Shown here: positions 34,757 through 44,870 of the stretch, in pieces
Layout: every line of letters starts with the position of its first letter
How positions within the stretch are numbered: position 1 is the first letter of the stretch
NCBI RefSeq assembly: GCF_017377775.1
Contig: NZ_JAFVLN010000001.1
Coordinates: 1 to 64,000, forward strand
DNA length: 64,000 nucleotides
Origin: Streptomyces sp. VRA16 Mangrove soil
Lineage (GTDB): Bacteria > Actinomycetota > Actinomycetes > Streptomycetales > Streptomycetaceae
Direction: 5' to 3'
The notes under the pieces: model-generated
What the model was told of the DNA's origin: nothing
Databases searched by the model: none
What the model saw: only the letters and a program-made list of their open reading frames with translations
Program-made: the position numbers and the translations under genes

Positions 34757-36472
34757 GTGACAAACCCTCAACAACCACCCGCCGACGCTCCCGTGCCCCA
34801 GGAGGGAGCGGACGGCGGCCGGAGCCCCGCCACCGACCGGATCGTGTTCGGTGTCACCGCCGTGCTCACCCTGGCCTTCGTGGTCTGGGGCTCCGTCGCC
34901 ACCGACAACCTGGAGAGCGTCTCCACCAGCGCCCTCAACGGCCTGATCCACAACGGTGGTTGGGCCTTCATGCTCGCCGCCTCCGGCTTCGTCGTCTTCG
35001 CGCTCTGGCTCGCCATCAGCAGGTACGGGAAGATCACCCTCGGCAAGGAGGGCGAGGAGCCGGAGTTCCGCACGGTCTCCTGGGTCGCCATGATGTTCAG
35101 TGCGGGCATGGGCATCGGCCTCATGTTCTACGGCGTCAGCGAGCCCCTCGCGCACTTCACGACGCCACCGCCCGGCACCGACCCGGCGGACTCCGCGGAA
35201 GCCATGGAGACCGCCATGGCGACCACCCTCTTCCACTGGACCCTGCACCCCTGGGCGATCTACGCGGTCGTCGGCCTCGCCATCGCCTACTCCACCTTCC
35301 GCAGGCGCCGCCGCCAGACCATCTCCTCCGTCTTCGTGCCGCTCATCGGAGAGGACCGCGCGCACGGCGCCTGGGGCCGCGTCATCGACATCATCGCCAT
35401 CTTCGCGACCCTGTTCGGCTCGGCTGCCTCACTCGGTCTGGGCGCGCTGCAGATCGGCTCCGGCTTCGAGGTCCTGGACTGGATGGACGAGGCGAGCACC
35501 GCCCTGCTCGTCGTGATCATCGCCGTCCTGACCGTCGCCTTCGTCGCGTCCGCCGTCTCGGGCGTCGAGAAGGGCATCCAGTGGCTGTCGAACACGAACA
35601 TGGTGCTCGCGCTGATCCTCGCGGTCTTCGTCTTCATCGCCGGGCCCACCATCGTCGTGCTCGACCTGCTGCCCACTTCGCTGGGCGCCTACCTCGGCGA
35701 CCTGCCCCAACTCATCGGCCGCACCGAGGCGTCCAGCGGCAAGGGCGTCGCCGACTGGCTCGGCAGCTGGACGGTCTTCTACTGGGCGTGGTGGATCTCC
35801 TGGACGCCCTTCGTCGGCATGTTCATCGCCCGCATCAGCCGCGGCCGCACCATCCGCCAGTTCGTCGGCGGCGTCATCCTGGTCCCGTCCACGGTCAGCC
35901 TGATCTGGTTCGCGATCTTCGGCGGTACGGCGATGAAGATGAAGGAGCACGGTGAACTCGGCGGCGCCGACACCCCGGAGGCCCAGCTCTTCGGCGTTCT
36001 GCACGAGTTCCCGATGGCCACGGCGACCAGCATCCTCGTGATGATCCTCGTCGGCATCTTCTTCGTCTCCGGCGCCGACGCCGCCTCCATCGTCATGGGT
36101 ACGCTGTCCCAGAAGGGCGCGCTCGAACCCGGCCGGTTCGTCGTCATCTTCTGGGGCGTGGTGACCGGCGCGGTGGCCGCGGTGATGCTGCTCATCGGAG
36201 GCGGCTCCGACAACGCGCTCACCGGCCTGCAGAACCTCACGATCCTCGTCGCCGCCCCCTTCACCCTGGTGATGATCGGCATGTGCTGGGCCCTGATGCG
36301 CGATCTGCGCCAGGACCCGCTCATCGTCCGCGGCGACATGGGCATCGAGGTCGTGGAGGCGGCGGTCGTCGCCGGACACGAGAAGTACGGCGGCGAGTTC
36401 GAGATCCGGATCGGCCCCGGCGAGAGCCTGGAGACCGAAGGCGACCCGATCGGGGAGCACGGAAACTCCTGA
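34757..36472 (+). CDS. BCCT family betaine/choline/carnitine transporter
   Basis: A 571-residue secondary transporter with 12 predicted helices. The substrate site motifs are seen: SAGMGIGLMFYGVSEP, then FYWAWWISWTPFVGMFIARISRG with its Trp residues, which bind trimethylammonium groups. It probably takes up glycine betaine or choline with sodium or protons during osmotic stress. The C-terminal tail is hydrophilic and charged. Start GTG 34757. No regulatory or partner gene is adjacent. Confidence 0.92.
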   Translation: MTNPQQPPADAPVPQEGADGGRSPATDRIVFGVTAVLTLAFVVWGSVATDNLESVSTSALNGLIHNGGWAFMLAASGFVVFALWLAISRYGKITLGKEGEEPEFRTVSWVAMMFSAGMGIGLMFYGVSEPLAHFTTPPPGTDPADSAEAMETAMATTLFHWTLHPWAIYAVVGLAIAYSTFRRRRRQTISSVFVPLIGEDRAHGAWGRVIDIIAIFATLFGSAASLGLGALQIGSGFEVLDWMDEASTALLVVIIAVLTVAFVASAVSGVEKGIQWLSNTNMVLALILAVFVFIAGPTIVVLDLLPTSLGAYLGDLPQLIGRTEASSGKGVADWLGSWTVFYWAWWISWTPFVGMFIARISRGRTIRQFVGGVILVPSTVSLIWFAIFGGTAMKMKEHGELGGADTPEAQLFGVLHEFPMATATSILVMILVGIFFVSGADAASIVMGTLSQKGALEPGRFVVIFWGVVTGAVAAVMLLIGGGSDNALTGLQNLTILVAAPFTLVMIGMCWALMRDLRQDPLIVRGDMGIEVVEAAVVAGHEKYGGEFEIRIGPGESLETEGDPIGEHGNS

Positions 36473-36507
36473 GCCCCGGCAGGACCGGACGTGGTCTACT
36501 CCCGGCC

Positions 36508-37152
36508 ATGCCCCTCCTCCTGCTGGATCTCGACAACACGCTGATCGACCGGGACGCCGCGTTCCGCGCCGCGATGGCGGCGTTCCTGGCCGACCACGGC
36601 CTCCCCGCCGAGGACCTGGCCCGGCTCATGGCCCTGGACGCCGACGGTTACACGCCCCGCCCGGCCGTCGCCGAGGCCATGACCCGGCGGTACGCCGACC
36701 GGGTCCCGCCCGCCGCGATCCGGGCCGTCCTCGACCATGGCGCCGCGGACCGGGTGACCCTCGCCGACCCGGTCCGCGCGTCCCTGCTCGCGGCGGCCGC
36801 CGCCGGCTGGATCCCGGTCGTCGTCACCAACGGCCGCACCGTTCAGCAGACCGAGAAGATCCGCCGCACCGGCCTCGACACCCTGGTCGACAGCTGGGTG
36901 ATCTCGGAGGCGGCCGGCCACAAGAAGCCCGCGCCCGAGATCTTCCGGGTGGCAGCGGCGGGGCGTTCCCTGAAGTCGGCCTGGATGGTGGGGGACTCGG
37001 CGCACGCCGATATCGGGGGAGCGGGGGCGCTCGGGCTGCGGACGGCCTGGGTGGCCCGGGGCCGGACCTGGTGCGAGGGGGACTTCGCGCCGACGCTCAC
37101 GGCCGCCGACACGGCGACGGCGATCGACGGGATCCTCGTCTCCGGGCCGTGA
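36508..37152 (+). CDS. HAD superfamily hydrolase
   Basis: A 214-residue phosphatase-type HAD protein. Motif I is DLDNT (Asp7 and Asp9), motif II VVTNG, motif III Lys in GHKKPAPEIF, motif IV GDSAHADIGGA. The helical cap is of the C1 type. The substrate is unknown. It begins at ATG 36508, 35 nt after the transporter stop, and may be co-transcribed with it. Confidence 0.9.
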   Translation: MPLLLLDLDNTLIDRDAAFRAAMAAFLADHGLPAEDLARLMALDADGYTPRPAVAEAMTRRYADRVPPAAIRAVLDHGAADRVTLADPVRASLLAAAAAGWIPVVVTNGRTVQQTEKIRRTGLDTLVDSWVISEAAGHKKPAPEIFRVAAAGRSLKSAWMVGDSAHADIGGAGALGLRTAWVARGRTWCEGDFAPTLTAADTATAIDGILVSGP

Positions 37153-37198
37153 TCCCGAATCCCTGTCGCGGGGCGCGCGCCGATGCTTGAATCCTCGC

Positions 37199-37837
37199 AT
37201 GACAGCGATCAAGGAGCCCTGGGGGCTGAGCGTCTTCGGTGCCGGCAGTGTGTCGGCGGAGCCCGTGACGGCCCACCTGAAGCTGGCCGTCGACCATCTC
37301 GCGCCGACGCCCAAGGAGGCGTTCGCGCAGGCGGGCGGCGCGGTGTCCCGGCTCAGAGGGGTGCTGCGCGACCACCGGATACCCGATGCCGAGGTGTCCG
37401 GATCGCGCCTCGCGCTGCGGACCGAGCACTCGGGGTACGGCGGCGAGCGGACCTTCGTCGGGTACCGCTGCGAGGCCACGTACACCCTGCTGACCAGGGA
37501 CCTCGACCGTCTGGAGGAGCTGATCCAGGACGCCGTCGAGGCGGGTGCCAACCGCGTCGACGACGTGCTCTTCGAGGTCGAGAACAAACCGGCCATGCGC
37601 GACGAGGCGCGGCGCAGGGCCGTCGCCGCCGCACGCCGCAAGGCCGAGGTCTACGCCGAGGCGTGTGCGGTCCGGCTCGGCCCCGTGGTGCACATCCAGG
37701 ACGTCGACCCGGAGTCGATGGGCGTCCGCAGCCACAGCGGCCGCATGGGCGGCGACCCGGAGTCCGACGGGGTCTTCACCCCCGGCACGGTGAAGGTCGA
37801 GGCGGCGGTCCTGCTCGGTTTCGGCTTGCTGCCATGA
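37199..37837 (+). CDS. SIMPL (DUF541) domain protein
   Basis: A 212-residue protein with a SIMPL/DUF541 domain, whose family includes the outer-membrane and periplasmic protein BP26/OMP28. Blocks GLSVFGAGSVSAEPVTAHL, RTFVGYRCEATYTL and the basic helix RDEARRRAVAAARRKAEVYAEA are typical. No signal peptide is visible, so it is likely cytoplasmic. Its function is unknown. ATG 37199 is preferred over one four codons upstream. Confidence 0.8.
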   Translation: MTAIKEPWGLSVFGAGSVSAEPVTAHLKLAVDHLAPTPKEAFAQAGGAVSRLRGVLRDHRIPDAEVSGSRLALRTEHSGYGGERTFVGYRCEATYTLLTRDLDRLEELIQDAVEAGANRVDDVLFEVENKPAMRDEARRRAVAAARRKAEVYAEACAVRLGPVVHIQDVDPESMGVRSHSGRMGGDPESDGVFTPGTVKVEAAVLLGFGLLP

Positions 37838-37900
37838 GCGAGCCTTGCCGGGGCCTGCCTGCTGAGCCCCGCTGAGCCCTGGTGGGTGGCTGTCCGCCCG

Positions 37901-38848
37901 TCAGCAGCCCTCCACCAGCCTCGCCGCCTCCTCCGCGCACCCCCAGGCCACCGTCACCCCGGCCCCGCCGTGGCCGTAGTTGTGCACCCATATCCGCCCG
38001 GGGCCTACGACTTCACGCTCGACGCGCACCGCCGGGCGGGCCGGGCGCAGGCCCACCCGGTGTCCCAGGACGCGTGCGCCCGCGATCTCGGGCCGGATCG
38101 CCGCGCACCGCCGCACGATCGCCTCGGCCGTCGCCGGGTCCGGCTCAAGGGACCACGCGTCCTCCTGCGCCGTCCCGCCGAGCAGCAGCCGCCCGCCCGG
38201 CTGCGGGAAGAAGTACGTCGTGGCGTCCGACGCCTCGTCGGCGGCCGTGTACCAGGTACGGACGCCGGGGTTCTCCACGACCACCAACTGCCCCCGCACC
38301 GGCCGCACCGACGCGTCCGGCACCAGCTCCCGCGCCCCGAGCCCGGTGCAGTTCACGACGACCGGCGCCGTGACCTCCCGCAACGACGTCACCGCCCGTT
38401 CCTCGACCGCCACTCCCGCCGCCGCCAACTCGCCGCGCAGCCACGCCAGATGAACCGGCATGTCGATCAGGGGAAGGCGCGCCGCGAGCCCCGCGTCCGC
38501 GTCCCGCAGCCCCGCCACCTCACCGGCCCACGCCCCGAGCCCGGCAAGCCGGGTGCCCGCGTGTACGCCCTCGACCATGCGTACGCCGGTCTCCTCCGGG
38601 CGGCCCGCGCGCGCTGCCCACTCCTCGTACCGCCGCAGCGACCGCAGCGACCACGGGCCGACCTGCTCCACCGGATCGATCCGGTACGGCCACCACAGCG
38701 CACCCGCAACGGCCGAGGTGGTCCGCTCTGCGGGCTCCCGCGACCACACCCGGACCCGCCGCCCGCGGCGCGCGAGGACCAGGGCGGTGGACATCCCCAC
38801 GACTCCGCCGCCGACCACGATCACGTCATCGCTCACATCACTGTTCAC
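37901..38848 (-). CDS. FAD-dependent D-amino-acid oxidase (DAO) family oxidoreductase
   Basis: A 315-residue flavoenzyme with the Rossmann FAD motif VVGGGVVGMSTALVLARRG and the C-terminal HNYGHGGAGVTVAWG of D-amino-acid oxidases. Arg in HRVGLRPARPAVR is positioned to bind the substrate carboxylate. It would oxidise D-amino acids to keto acids, ammonia and hydrogen peroxide. The GTG start at 38848 gives the normal length. It diverges from the next gene with 66 bp between. Confidence 0.88.
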   Translation of the reverse strand: MNSDVSDDVIVVGGGVVGMSTALVLARRGRRVRVWSREPAERTTSAVAGALWWPYRIDPVEQVGPWSLRSLRRYEEWAARAGRPEETGVRMVEGVHAGTRLAGLGAWAGEVAGLRDADAGLAARLPLIDMPVHLAWLRGELAAAGVAVEERAVTSLREVTAPVVVNCTGLGARELVPDASVRPVRGQLVVVENPGVRTWYTAADEASDATTYFFPQPGGRLLLGGTAQEDAWSLEPDPATAEAIVRRCAAIRPEIAGARVLGHRVGLRPARPAVRVEREVVGPGRIWVHNYGHGGAGVTVAWGCAEEAARLVEGC

Positions 38849-38914
38849 GCCCGGACGGTAGCGGAATGTGTCATGCCGTGCTCAACACGGGTGTCGGGTG
38901 GGGATACTCACATC

Positions 38915-39949
38915 ATGTCTGCCGAGTACGCGACCTTCGGCCTGGCCCCGGCGATGCGAGCCGGGGGCGTCCTGGCCAACGGTGACTACCAAGTCCACCG
39001 GGACTTCGTGGACTTCATCGTCGACGGACGCCCGCTGCTGTTCCAGCTCTCCGACCTCGACGCGGTCTCCCCACTGGCCGCCGACATCCCGCCCGCCATC
39101 TTCACCGACCACGTCAGGAGCCTCCTCCTGGAGGCCGAAGCGCCGCTCGCCGAGGGGCGCTACGTCATATACGGCTGCCCCGAGTGCGAGGGCCTGGAGT
39201 GCGGAGCCGTCACCGCCACCATCGAGAAGACCGGCGACGGCCGCGACGACTATGTGTGGCGCGACTTCGCCTGGCAGACCGACGACCACGCCGACCTGGA
39301 GCTCAACGGCTACCACGGCATCGGCCCGTTCCGCTTCCGCGGCGACGAGTACCGCTCCGCGCTGGGCCAGTTGCTCACGCCGCAGGCCGAACCCGGTGCC
39401 GGGCGGCGGGTGCTGCTCATCGGTGCCCGCGTCGCCGTCCTCGCCAAACTCGCCGCCGCCCTGCGCACCATCGGCATCGGCGCCGACATCACCCAGGACG
39501 CGACCGGCGTACCGTCCGAGGAACTGCGCGGCTACGGGGCGGTCGCCTTCGGCCGCGCCGTCGACGCGGCCCAACGCGCCGCCACCCGACGGGAGTTCGA
39601 ACGCGCCGACGCGGACGTCGCCTACGTCGACGGACTCGCCCCGATCATCCCGCTGCTCGTCGCCCAGATCGAGAGCGCCCTCGACCGCAGCCCCGCCCCG
39701 CAGCGCCGCCTGACCCGGCTCGTCGCCGCCGACGGCGAAGCGGGACTCGAAGTCACCTCCACCTGCCGCGTCCGGCTCACCGCCTACCGCCTCGACCGCC
39801 TGTACCGCACCCACACCCACGAGGTCTTCGACGACGTCCTCGACCCCGGGCAGCACCGAATCTCGCTCGACAACAAGGCGACCAAGGGGGAATCCTTCCT
39901 CGTGGCGCGCACCACCGGGAGCGTGCTGGTGGCGCCGATGGCGCGCTGA
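38915..39949 (+). CDS. Conserved actinobacterial protein of unknown function
   Basis: A 344-residue protein with no domain I recognise; homologues in Streptomyces are often just called oxidoreductase. The N-terminal part contains CPECEGLEC at about 88-96, a Cys cluster that might bind metal, and a Trp-rich DYVWRDFAWQ. The middle segment RRVLLIGARVAVLAKLAAAL (about 165-185) resembles a Rossmann strand but lacks the usual Gly pattern. The start is ATG 38915. It is divergent from the DAO gene. Confidence 0.5.
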   Translation: MSAEYATFGLAPAMRAGGVLANGDYQVHRDFVDFIVDGRPLLFQLSDLDAVSPLAADIPPAIFTDHVRSLLLEAEAPLAEGRYVIYGCPECEGLECGAVTATIEKTGDGRDDYVWRDFAWQTDDHADLELNGYHGIGPFRFRGDEYRSALGQLLTPQAEPGAGRRVLLIGARVAVLAKLAAALRTIGIGADITQDATGVPSEELRGYGAVAFGRAVDAAQRAATRREFERADADVAYVDGLAPIIPLLVAQIESALDRSPAPQRRLTRLVAADGEAGLEVTSTCRVRLTAYRLDRLYRTHTHEVFDDVLDPGQHRISLDNKATKGESFLVARTTGSVLVAPMAR

Positions 39950-40042
39950 CCTGTCGTGTCCTTCTCACCTGCCCCGGCGAGCCGCTGATCGCCGTACGAC
40001 GATGAACTCTGCCCGAGTCCGGAGGAGCGCCTCCATGGCGCG

Positions 40043-40568
40043 ATGAGCCCGCGGATCCGGCCGCGCAGCGCCGCGGAACTGCGCCGCGGCCGCCGCTCCC
40101 ACTCCTGTTGGGACCACCTGTACGCGGCCCCGCTGTGGCCGTTGCACGGCGCCAACCTGGGCACTCTCGCCCGCACCTGCGACGCGGTCGGCGCCTGCCT
40201 GACGGTCCCGCGCTTCCCCTGGGTGCCGGAGGCGGTGGCGCGCGGCAACACGCTGCGCCGCCCGCTCTGCACGCACTGGACCGGCGACCCGCTGCGCCGG
40301 CTGACCGAGCAGCGCGAGCGCGGTGCCCGGATCGTGGGCGTCGAACTCGCCGACGAGGCCGTCCGCCTCGCCGACCTGCCCGCGGCCCGCGAACGCACGG
40401 TCGTCGTCCTCGGCCACGAACAGACAGCCGCGCCGCGGCAGCGGCCCGCCGGAAGCCCTGGACCTCCTCGACGAGTGCGTGGAGACCCCGATGGTCGGCC
40501 ACGGCGCCGGCCTGAACATCGCCGTCGCGGGCTCCTTGGTGCTCTACAAGCTCGCCGGCCTGCTCTGA
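40043..40568 (+). pseudogene. Frameshifted SpoU/TrmH-type RNA 2'-O-methyltransferase
   Basis: From ATG 40043 the frame reads as a SPOUT methyltransferase: WDHLYAAPLWPLHGANLGTL with the catalytic-type Asn/Arg region, then VVLGHEQT. At about 40430-40452 the frame is lost because roughly 13 nt have been added relative to the usual GHEQTGIPPEAL; the C-terminal part, EALDLLDECVETPMVG and GLNIAVAGSLVLYKLAGLL, continues in the +1 frame and ends at TGA 40566-40568. The knot motif also differs from the family (GHGAGLN instead of GTGASLN). It is probably an inactivated gene, though a sequencing error could explain the single shift. Confidence 0.7.
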
Positions 40569-40613
40569 AGCCGAGGAAGCCGATGAAGCCGACTGAAGCC
40601 GACTGAAGCCGAC
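40566..40613 (+). repeat. Short tandem repeat after the TrmH pseudogene
   Basis: Near-identical units of TGAAGCCGAC occur at 40584-40593, 40594-40603 and 40604-40613, preceded by related units TGAAGCCGAG and GAAGCCGA. The array begins at the pseudogene stop and ends 22 nt before the ABC-F start. A -10-like TAGGAT (40620-40625) lies just after. Confidence 0.75.
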
Positions 40614-40635
40614 GCCGATTAGGATCAACGCCCTG

Positions 40636-42273
40636 ATGACTGCCACCCTCGTAGCCAAGAACCTCGCCGCAGGTCACGGTGACCGCTCGCTCTTCGCCGG
40701 CCTCGACCTCGTCGTCGCGCCCGGCGACGTGATCGGCCTCGTCGGCGCCAACGGAGCCGGGAAGTCCACCCTGCTGCGCCTGCTCGCCGGACTCGACACC
40801 CCGGAGGAGGGCGACCTCAACCTCTCCCCGCCGACCGCGACCGTCGGGCACCTCCCGCAGGAGCCGGAGCGCCGCCCCGGCGAGACGATCCGGGCCTTCC
40901 TCGCCCGCCGCACCGGCGTCGCCGAGGCCCAGCGCGTCATGGACGAGGCCACCCAGGGCCTGGTCGACGGCGCGCCGGGCGCCGACGACGCGTACGCGGT
41001 GAGCCTGGAGCGCTGGCTCAACCTGGGCGGCGCCGACCTCGACGAGCGCGCCGAGGAGGTCGCGGCCCAGCTCGGCCTGGGCGTCGGCCTCGACCAGGAG
41101 ATGGTCTCCCTCTCCGGGGGCCAGGCGGCCCGCGCGGGCCTCGCCTCCCTCCTCCTGTCCCGCTACGACGTCTTCCTCCTCGACGAGCCCACCAACGACC
41201 TGGACCTGCACGGCCTGGAGCAGCTGGAGGCGTTCGTACGGGGCCTGCGCGCGGGCACCGTCGTGGTCAGCCACGACCGCGAGTTCCTCACCCGCACCGT
41301 CACCAAGGTCCTCGAACTCGACCTGGCCCAGCAGCAGATCAACCTCTACGGAGGCGGCTACGACGCCTACCTGGAGGAGCGCGACGTCGCACGCCGCCAC
41401 GCGCGCGAGGAGTACGAGGAGTACGCGGACAAGAAGTCGGCGCTCGAAGGCCGCGCCCAGATGCAGCGCTCCTGGATGGACAAGGGCGTCAAGAACGCCC
41501 GGCGCAAGGCGACCGACAACGACAAGATCGGCCGCAAGTTCCGCAGCGAGTCCAGCGAGAAGCAGGCCGCGAAGGCCCGTCAGACGCAGAAGATGATCGA
41601 GCGCCTGGACGTCGTCGAGGAGCCCCGCAAGGAGTGGGAGCTGCGCATGGAGATCGCGGCGGCCCCGCGCTCCGGCGCCGTGGTGGCCTCGCTCCGCGAC
41701 GCCGAACTGAGCCGCGGGGACTTCCACTTCGGGCCGGTCACGCTCCAGATCGACTGGGCGGACCGTGTCGCCATCACCGGCGCCAACGGCTCCGGCAAGT
41801 CGACCCTGCTGGCCGCGCTCCTCGGCCGGATCCCGCTCGACGCGGGGCACGCGACGCTCGGCTCGGGCGTCGTGGTCGGCGAGGTCGACCAGGCCCGCGC
41901 TCTCTTCCACGGCCCGGAGACCCTGCTCGACGCGTTCGGCGCCGCGGTCCCCGACACCGAACCGGCCGAAGTGCGCACGCTGCTGGCCAAGTTCGGCCTC
42001 AAGGCCGACCACGTGCTGCGCCCGGCCGCGACCCTCTCACCGGGCGAACGCACCCGCGCCGCCCTCGCCCTCCTCCAGGGCCGAGGCGTCAACCTCCTGG
42101 TCCTGGACGAGCCGACGAACCACCTGGACCTCCCGGCGATCGAACAGCTCGAATCGGCGCTGGAGTCCTACCAGGGCACGCTGCTCCTGGTGACCCACGA
42201 CCGGCGGATGCTGAACGCGGTCACGACGACGAGGCGCTTCGAGGTCGACGCAGGGAAGGTGAGCGTCCGTTAG
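40636..42273 (+). CDS. ABC-F family ATPase (second copy in window)
   Basis: A 545-residue protein with two ABC domains and no membrane segment. Walker A motifs are GANGAGKST and GANGSGKST, signatures are LSGGQ and LSPGER, and Walker B motifs are LDEPTNDLD and LDEPTNHLD. The linker (about 245-320) is basic with many Lys/Arg, as in ribosome-binding ABC-F factors such as EttA-like proteins. It probably acts on the ribosome. The start ATG 40636 follows a TAGGAT box by 10 nt. No leader ORF like that of the first ABC-F gene is visible. Confidence 0.88.
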   Translation: MTATLVAKNLAAGHGDRSLFAGLDLVVAPGDVIGLVGANGAGKSTLLRLLAGLDTPEEGDLNLSPPTATVGHLPQEPERRPGETIRAFLARRTGVAEAQRVMDEATQGLVDGAPGADDAYAVSLERWLNLGGADLDERAEEVAAQLGLGVGLDQEMVSLSGGQAARAGLASLLLSRYDVFLLDEPTNDLDLHGLEQLEAFVRGLRAGTVVVSHDREFLTRTVTKVLELDLAQQQINLYGGGYDAYLEERDVARRHAREEYEEYADKKSALEGRAQMQRSWMDKGVKNARRKATDNDKIGRKFRSESSEKQAAKARQTQKMIERLDVVEEPRKEWELRMEIAAAPRSGAVVASLRDAELSRGDFHFGPVTLQIDWADRVAITGANGSGKSTLLAALLGRIPLDAGHATLGSGVVVGEVDQARALFHGPETLLDAFGAAVPDTEPAEVRTLLAKFGLKADHVLRPAATLSPGERTRAALALLQGRGVNLLVLDEPTNHLDLPAIEQLESALESYQGTLLLVTHDRRMLNAVTTTRRFEVDAGKVSVR

Positions 42274-42357
42274 GCGCGGGGGCCGAGTGGGAACTGCGGC
42301 TCCGCCGCGTGGGCGCGCCCGGCCCCACACGACGCGCAGTTCCCCACCCCCGCCGAA
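42273..42357. repeat. Cruciform repeat, likely bidirectional terminator
   Basis: GTGGGAACTGCG (42287-42298) pairs with CGCAGTTCCCCAC (42335-42347), with GGCG/GGGGG and CCCCCGCC extending the stem on both sides. The loop contains two more hairpins, CGGC-tcc-GCCG and GTGGG...CCCAC. It lies between the convergent ABC-F and tex stops and shares the GGGAACTGCG arm with the cruciform at 22951-23089. Confidence 0.7.
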
Positions 42358-42369
42358 CCTCAACGGCGC

Positions 42370-44733
42370 TTACGCCAACCCGGCCTTCTTCAACGCATCG
42401 GCCATGGCGGAATTGGCCGGGGCGGGCGCGGGCCGCCCCTTGCCCCCGCCACCGGAGTTACCGCGCCCACCCTGCCGGTTCGACTGCCGCGGCGGCTTAC
42501 GGTCACCGCCGCGCCCACCCCGATCACCCCGGTCACCGCCGGACGGCTTCTCGTCGTCCAGCCGCAGCGTCAGCGAGATCCGCTTGCGCGGCACATCGAC
42601 GTCCAGGACCTTCACCTTCACGATGTCGCCGGGCTTCACGACATCGCGCGGGTCCTTCACGAACGTACGGGACAGCGCCGAGACATGCGCGAGCCCGTCC
42701 TGGTGCACACCGATGTCGATGAACGCCCCGAACGCGGCGACATTCGTCACGACACCTTCGAGCACCATCCCGGACTCCAGGTCGGAGATCTTCTCCACGC
42801 CCTCCTTGAAGGTGGCCGTCTTGAAGGCGGGCCGCGGGTCGCGCCCCGGCTTCTCCAGCTCCTTCAGGATGTCCGTCACGGTCGGCAGACCGAACGTGTC
42901 GTCCACGTAGTCGGCCGGCTTCAGCGAGCGCAGCGTCCCCGCGTCGCCGATCAGCGAACCGACCTCGCCACCCGTCGACTTGGCCATCCGCCGCACCACC
43001 GGGTACGCCTCCGGGTGCACGGACGACGCGTCGAGCGGGTCGTCACCGCCGCGGATCCGCAGGAAGCCCGCGCATTGCTCGTACGCCTTCGGGCCGAGCC
43101 TGGCCACGTCCTTGAGGCCCTTGCGGTTCTTGAAGGGGCCGTTGGCGTCGCGGTGCGCCACGATGTTCTCCGCGAGGCCCGCGCCGATGCCGGACACCCG
43201 CGCGAGGAGCGGCGCGGACGCGGTGTTCACGTCCACCCCGACACCGTTCACACAGTCCTCGACCACCGCGTCCAGCGAGCGCGACAGCTTCACCTCGCTG
43301 AGGTCGTGCTGGTACTGGCCGACACCGATCGACTTCGGGTCGATCTTCACCAGCTCGGCGAGCGGGTCCTGGAGACGGCGCGCGATGGAGACGGCGCCGC
43401 GCAGCGACACGTCCATGTCGGGCAGCTCCTGCGAGGCGAACGCGGAGGCCGAGTACACGGAGGCGCCCGCCTCGCTCACCATCACCTTGGTGAGCTTCAA
43501 CTCCGGGTGCTTGGTGATGAGTTCACCGGCGAGCTTGTCCGTCTCGCGCGACGCCGTGCCGTTGCCGATCGCGATCAGGTCCACGGAGTGGTCGCGCGAG
43601 AGCTTCGCCAGCTTGGCGATCGCCTCGTCCCAGCGGTTCGCCGGGACGTGCGGGTGGATGACGTCCGTCGCCACGACCTTGCCCGTCGCGTCGATCACCG
43701 CGACCTTCACGCCCGTACGGAAACCGGGGTCGAGCCCCAGCGTCGCGCGCGTGCCCGCCGGAGCCGCGAGCAGCAGGTCCCGCAGGTTCGCCGCGAACAC
43801 CTTCACCGCCTCGTCCTCGGCGGCCGTCCGCAGCCGCAGCCGCAGGTCGATGCCGAGGTGCACGAGGATGCGGGTGCGCCAGGCCCAGCGGACCGTGTCC
43901 TGAAGCCACTTGTCGCCCGGACGCCCCTGGTTACGGATCCCGAACCGGTCCGCGACCATCGGCTCGTACGAGGACGGGCCGCCGTCGGCCGGTGCCTCCT
44001 CGGGCTCCAGGACGAGCTCGAGCACGTCCTCCTTCTCGCCGCGCAGCATCGCCAGGATGCGGTGCGAGGGCAGCTCCTTGAAGGGCTCCGCGAAGTCGAA
44101 GTAGTCGGCGAACTTGGCGCCCGCCTCCTCCTTGCCGGACTTCACCTTCGCCGCGAGCCGACCGCGCACCCACATGCGCTCGCGCAGCTCGCCGATCAGG
44201 TCGGCGTCCTCCGAGAAGCGCTCGGTGAGGATGGCGCGGGCGCCGTCGAGCGCCGCCTGCGGGTCCGCGACGCCCTTGTCGGCGTCCACGAACGCCGCCG
44301 CGGCCGCCAGCGGCTCCACGGTCGGGTCGCCGAGCAGTCCCTCCGCGAGCGGCTCGAGACCCGCCTCGCGCGCGATCTGCGCCTTCGTGCGCCGCTTGGG
44401 CTTGAAGGGCAGATAGATGTCCTCCAGGCGCGCCTTGGTGTCGGCGGCGAGGATCTGCGCCTCCAGCTCCTCGGTCAGCTTGCCCTGCTCGCGCACCGAG
44501 TCGAGGACGGCGGTGCGCCGCTCCTCCAGCTCGCGCAGATACCGCAGCCGCTCCTCAAGGGTGCGCAGCTGGGCGTCGTCCAGGGACTCCGTCGCCTCCT
44601 TGCGGTAACGGGCGATGAAAGGCACCGTCGAGCCGCCGTCCAGCAGCTCGACGGCGGCCTTCACCTGCCGCTCCCGTACGCCGAGTTCCTCGGCAATCCT
44701 GCCTTCGATGGACCCAAGAGTGGGTGTCGCCAC
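42370..44733 (-). CDS. tex: Tex-family RNA-binding transcription accessory protein
   Basis: A 787-residue nucleic-acid-binding protein. Order: N-terminal Tex helical domain with [15 protein letters not shown], a central YqgF/RNase H-like domain with [17 protein letters not shown], a helix-hairpin-helix region ([18 protein letters not shown]), and a C-terminal S1 domain starting [22 protein letters not shown] Gly/Arg-rich tail follows. Tex influences transcription and RNA processing. The GTG at 44733 is chosen as it gives the family N-terminus; an ATG 13 codons upstream is also possible. Confidence 0.92.
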   Translation of the reverse strand: MATPTLGSIEGRIAEELGVRERQVKAAVELLDGGSTVPFIARYRKEATESLDDAQLRTLEERLRYLRELEERRTAVLDSVREQGKLTEELEAQILAADTKARLEDIYLPFKPKRRTKAQIAREAGLEPLAEGLLGDPTVEPLAAAAAFVDADKGVADPQAALDGARAILTERFSEDADLIGELRERMWVRGRLAAKVKSGKEEAGAKFADYFDFAEPFKELPSHRILAMLRGEKEDVLELVLEPEEAPADGGPSSYEPMVADRFGIRNQGRPGDKWLQDTVRWAWRTRILVHLGIDLRLRLRTAAEDEAVKVFAANLRDLLLAAPAGTRATLGLDPGFRTGVKVAVIDATGKVVATDVIHPHVPANRWDEAIAKLAKLSRDHSVDLIAIGNGTASRETDKLAGELITKHPELKLTKVMVSEAGASVYSASAFASQELPDMDVSLRGAVSIARRLQDPLAELVKIDPKSIGVGQYQHDLSEVKLSRSLDAVVEDCVNGVGVDVNTASAPLLARVSGIGAGLAENIVAHRDANGPFKNRKGLKDVARLGPKAYEQCAGFLRIRGGDDPLDASSVHPEAYPVVRRMAKSTGGEVGSLIGDAGTLRSLKPADYVDDTFGLPTVTDILKELEKPGRDPRPAFKTATFKEGVEKISDLESGMVLEGVVTNVAAFGAFIDIGVHQDGLAHVSALSRTFVKDPRDVVKPGDIVKVKVLDVDVPRKRISLTLRLDDEKPSGGDRGDRGGRGGDRKPPRQSNRQGGRGNSGGGGKGRPAPAPANSAMADALKKAGLA

Positions 44734-44870
44734 GATCCCGTACCGCCTAAGTCGAATGAGGTTGCGCGGCAATTGTGGCAGGTGACACCGACAATCGGGG
44801 GATCAGGGCAGCGACCTGCCGCTCATCCGCGGCGTGTCAGGCCGGAGCGCGAGGCACCGCTCCGCGCGCT

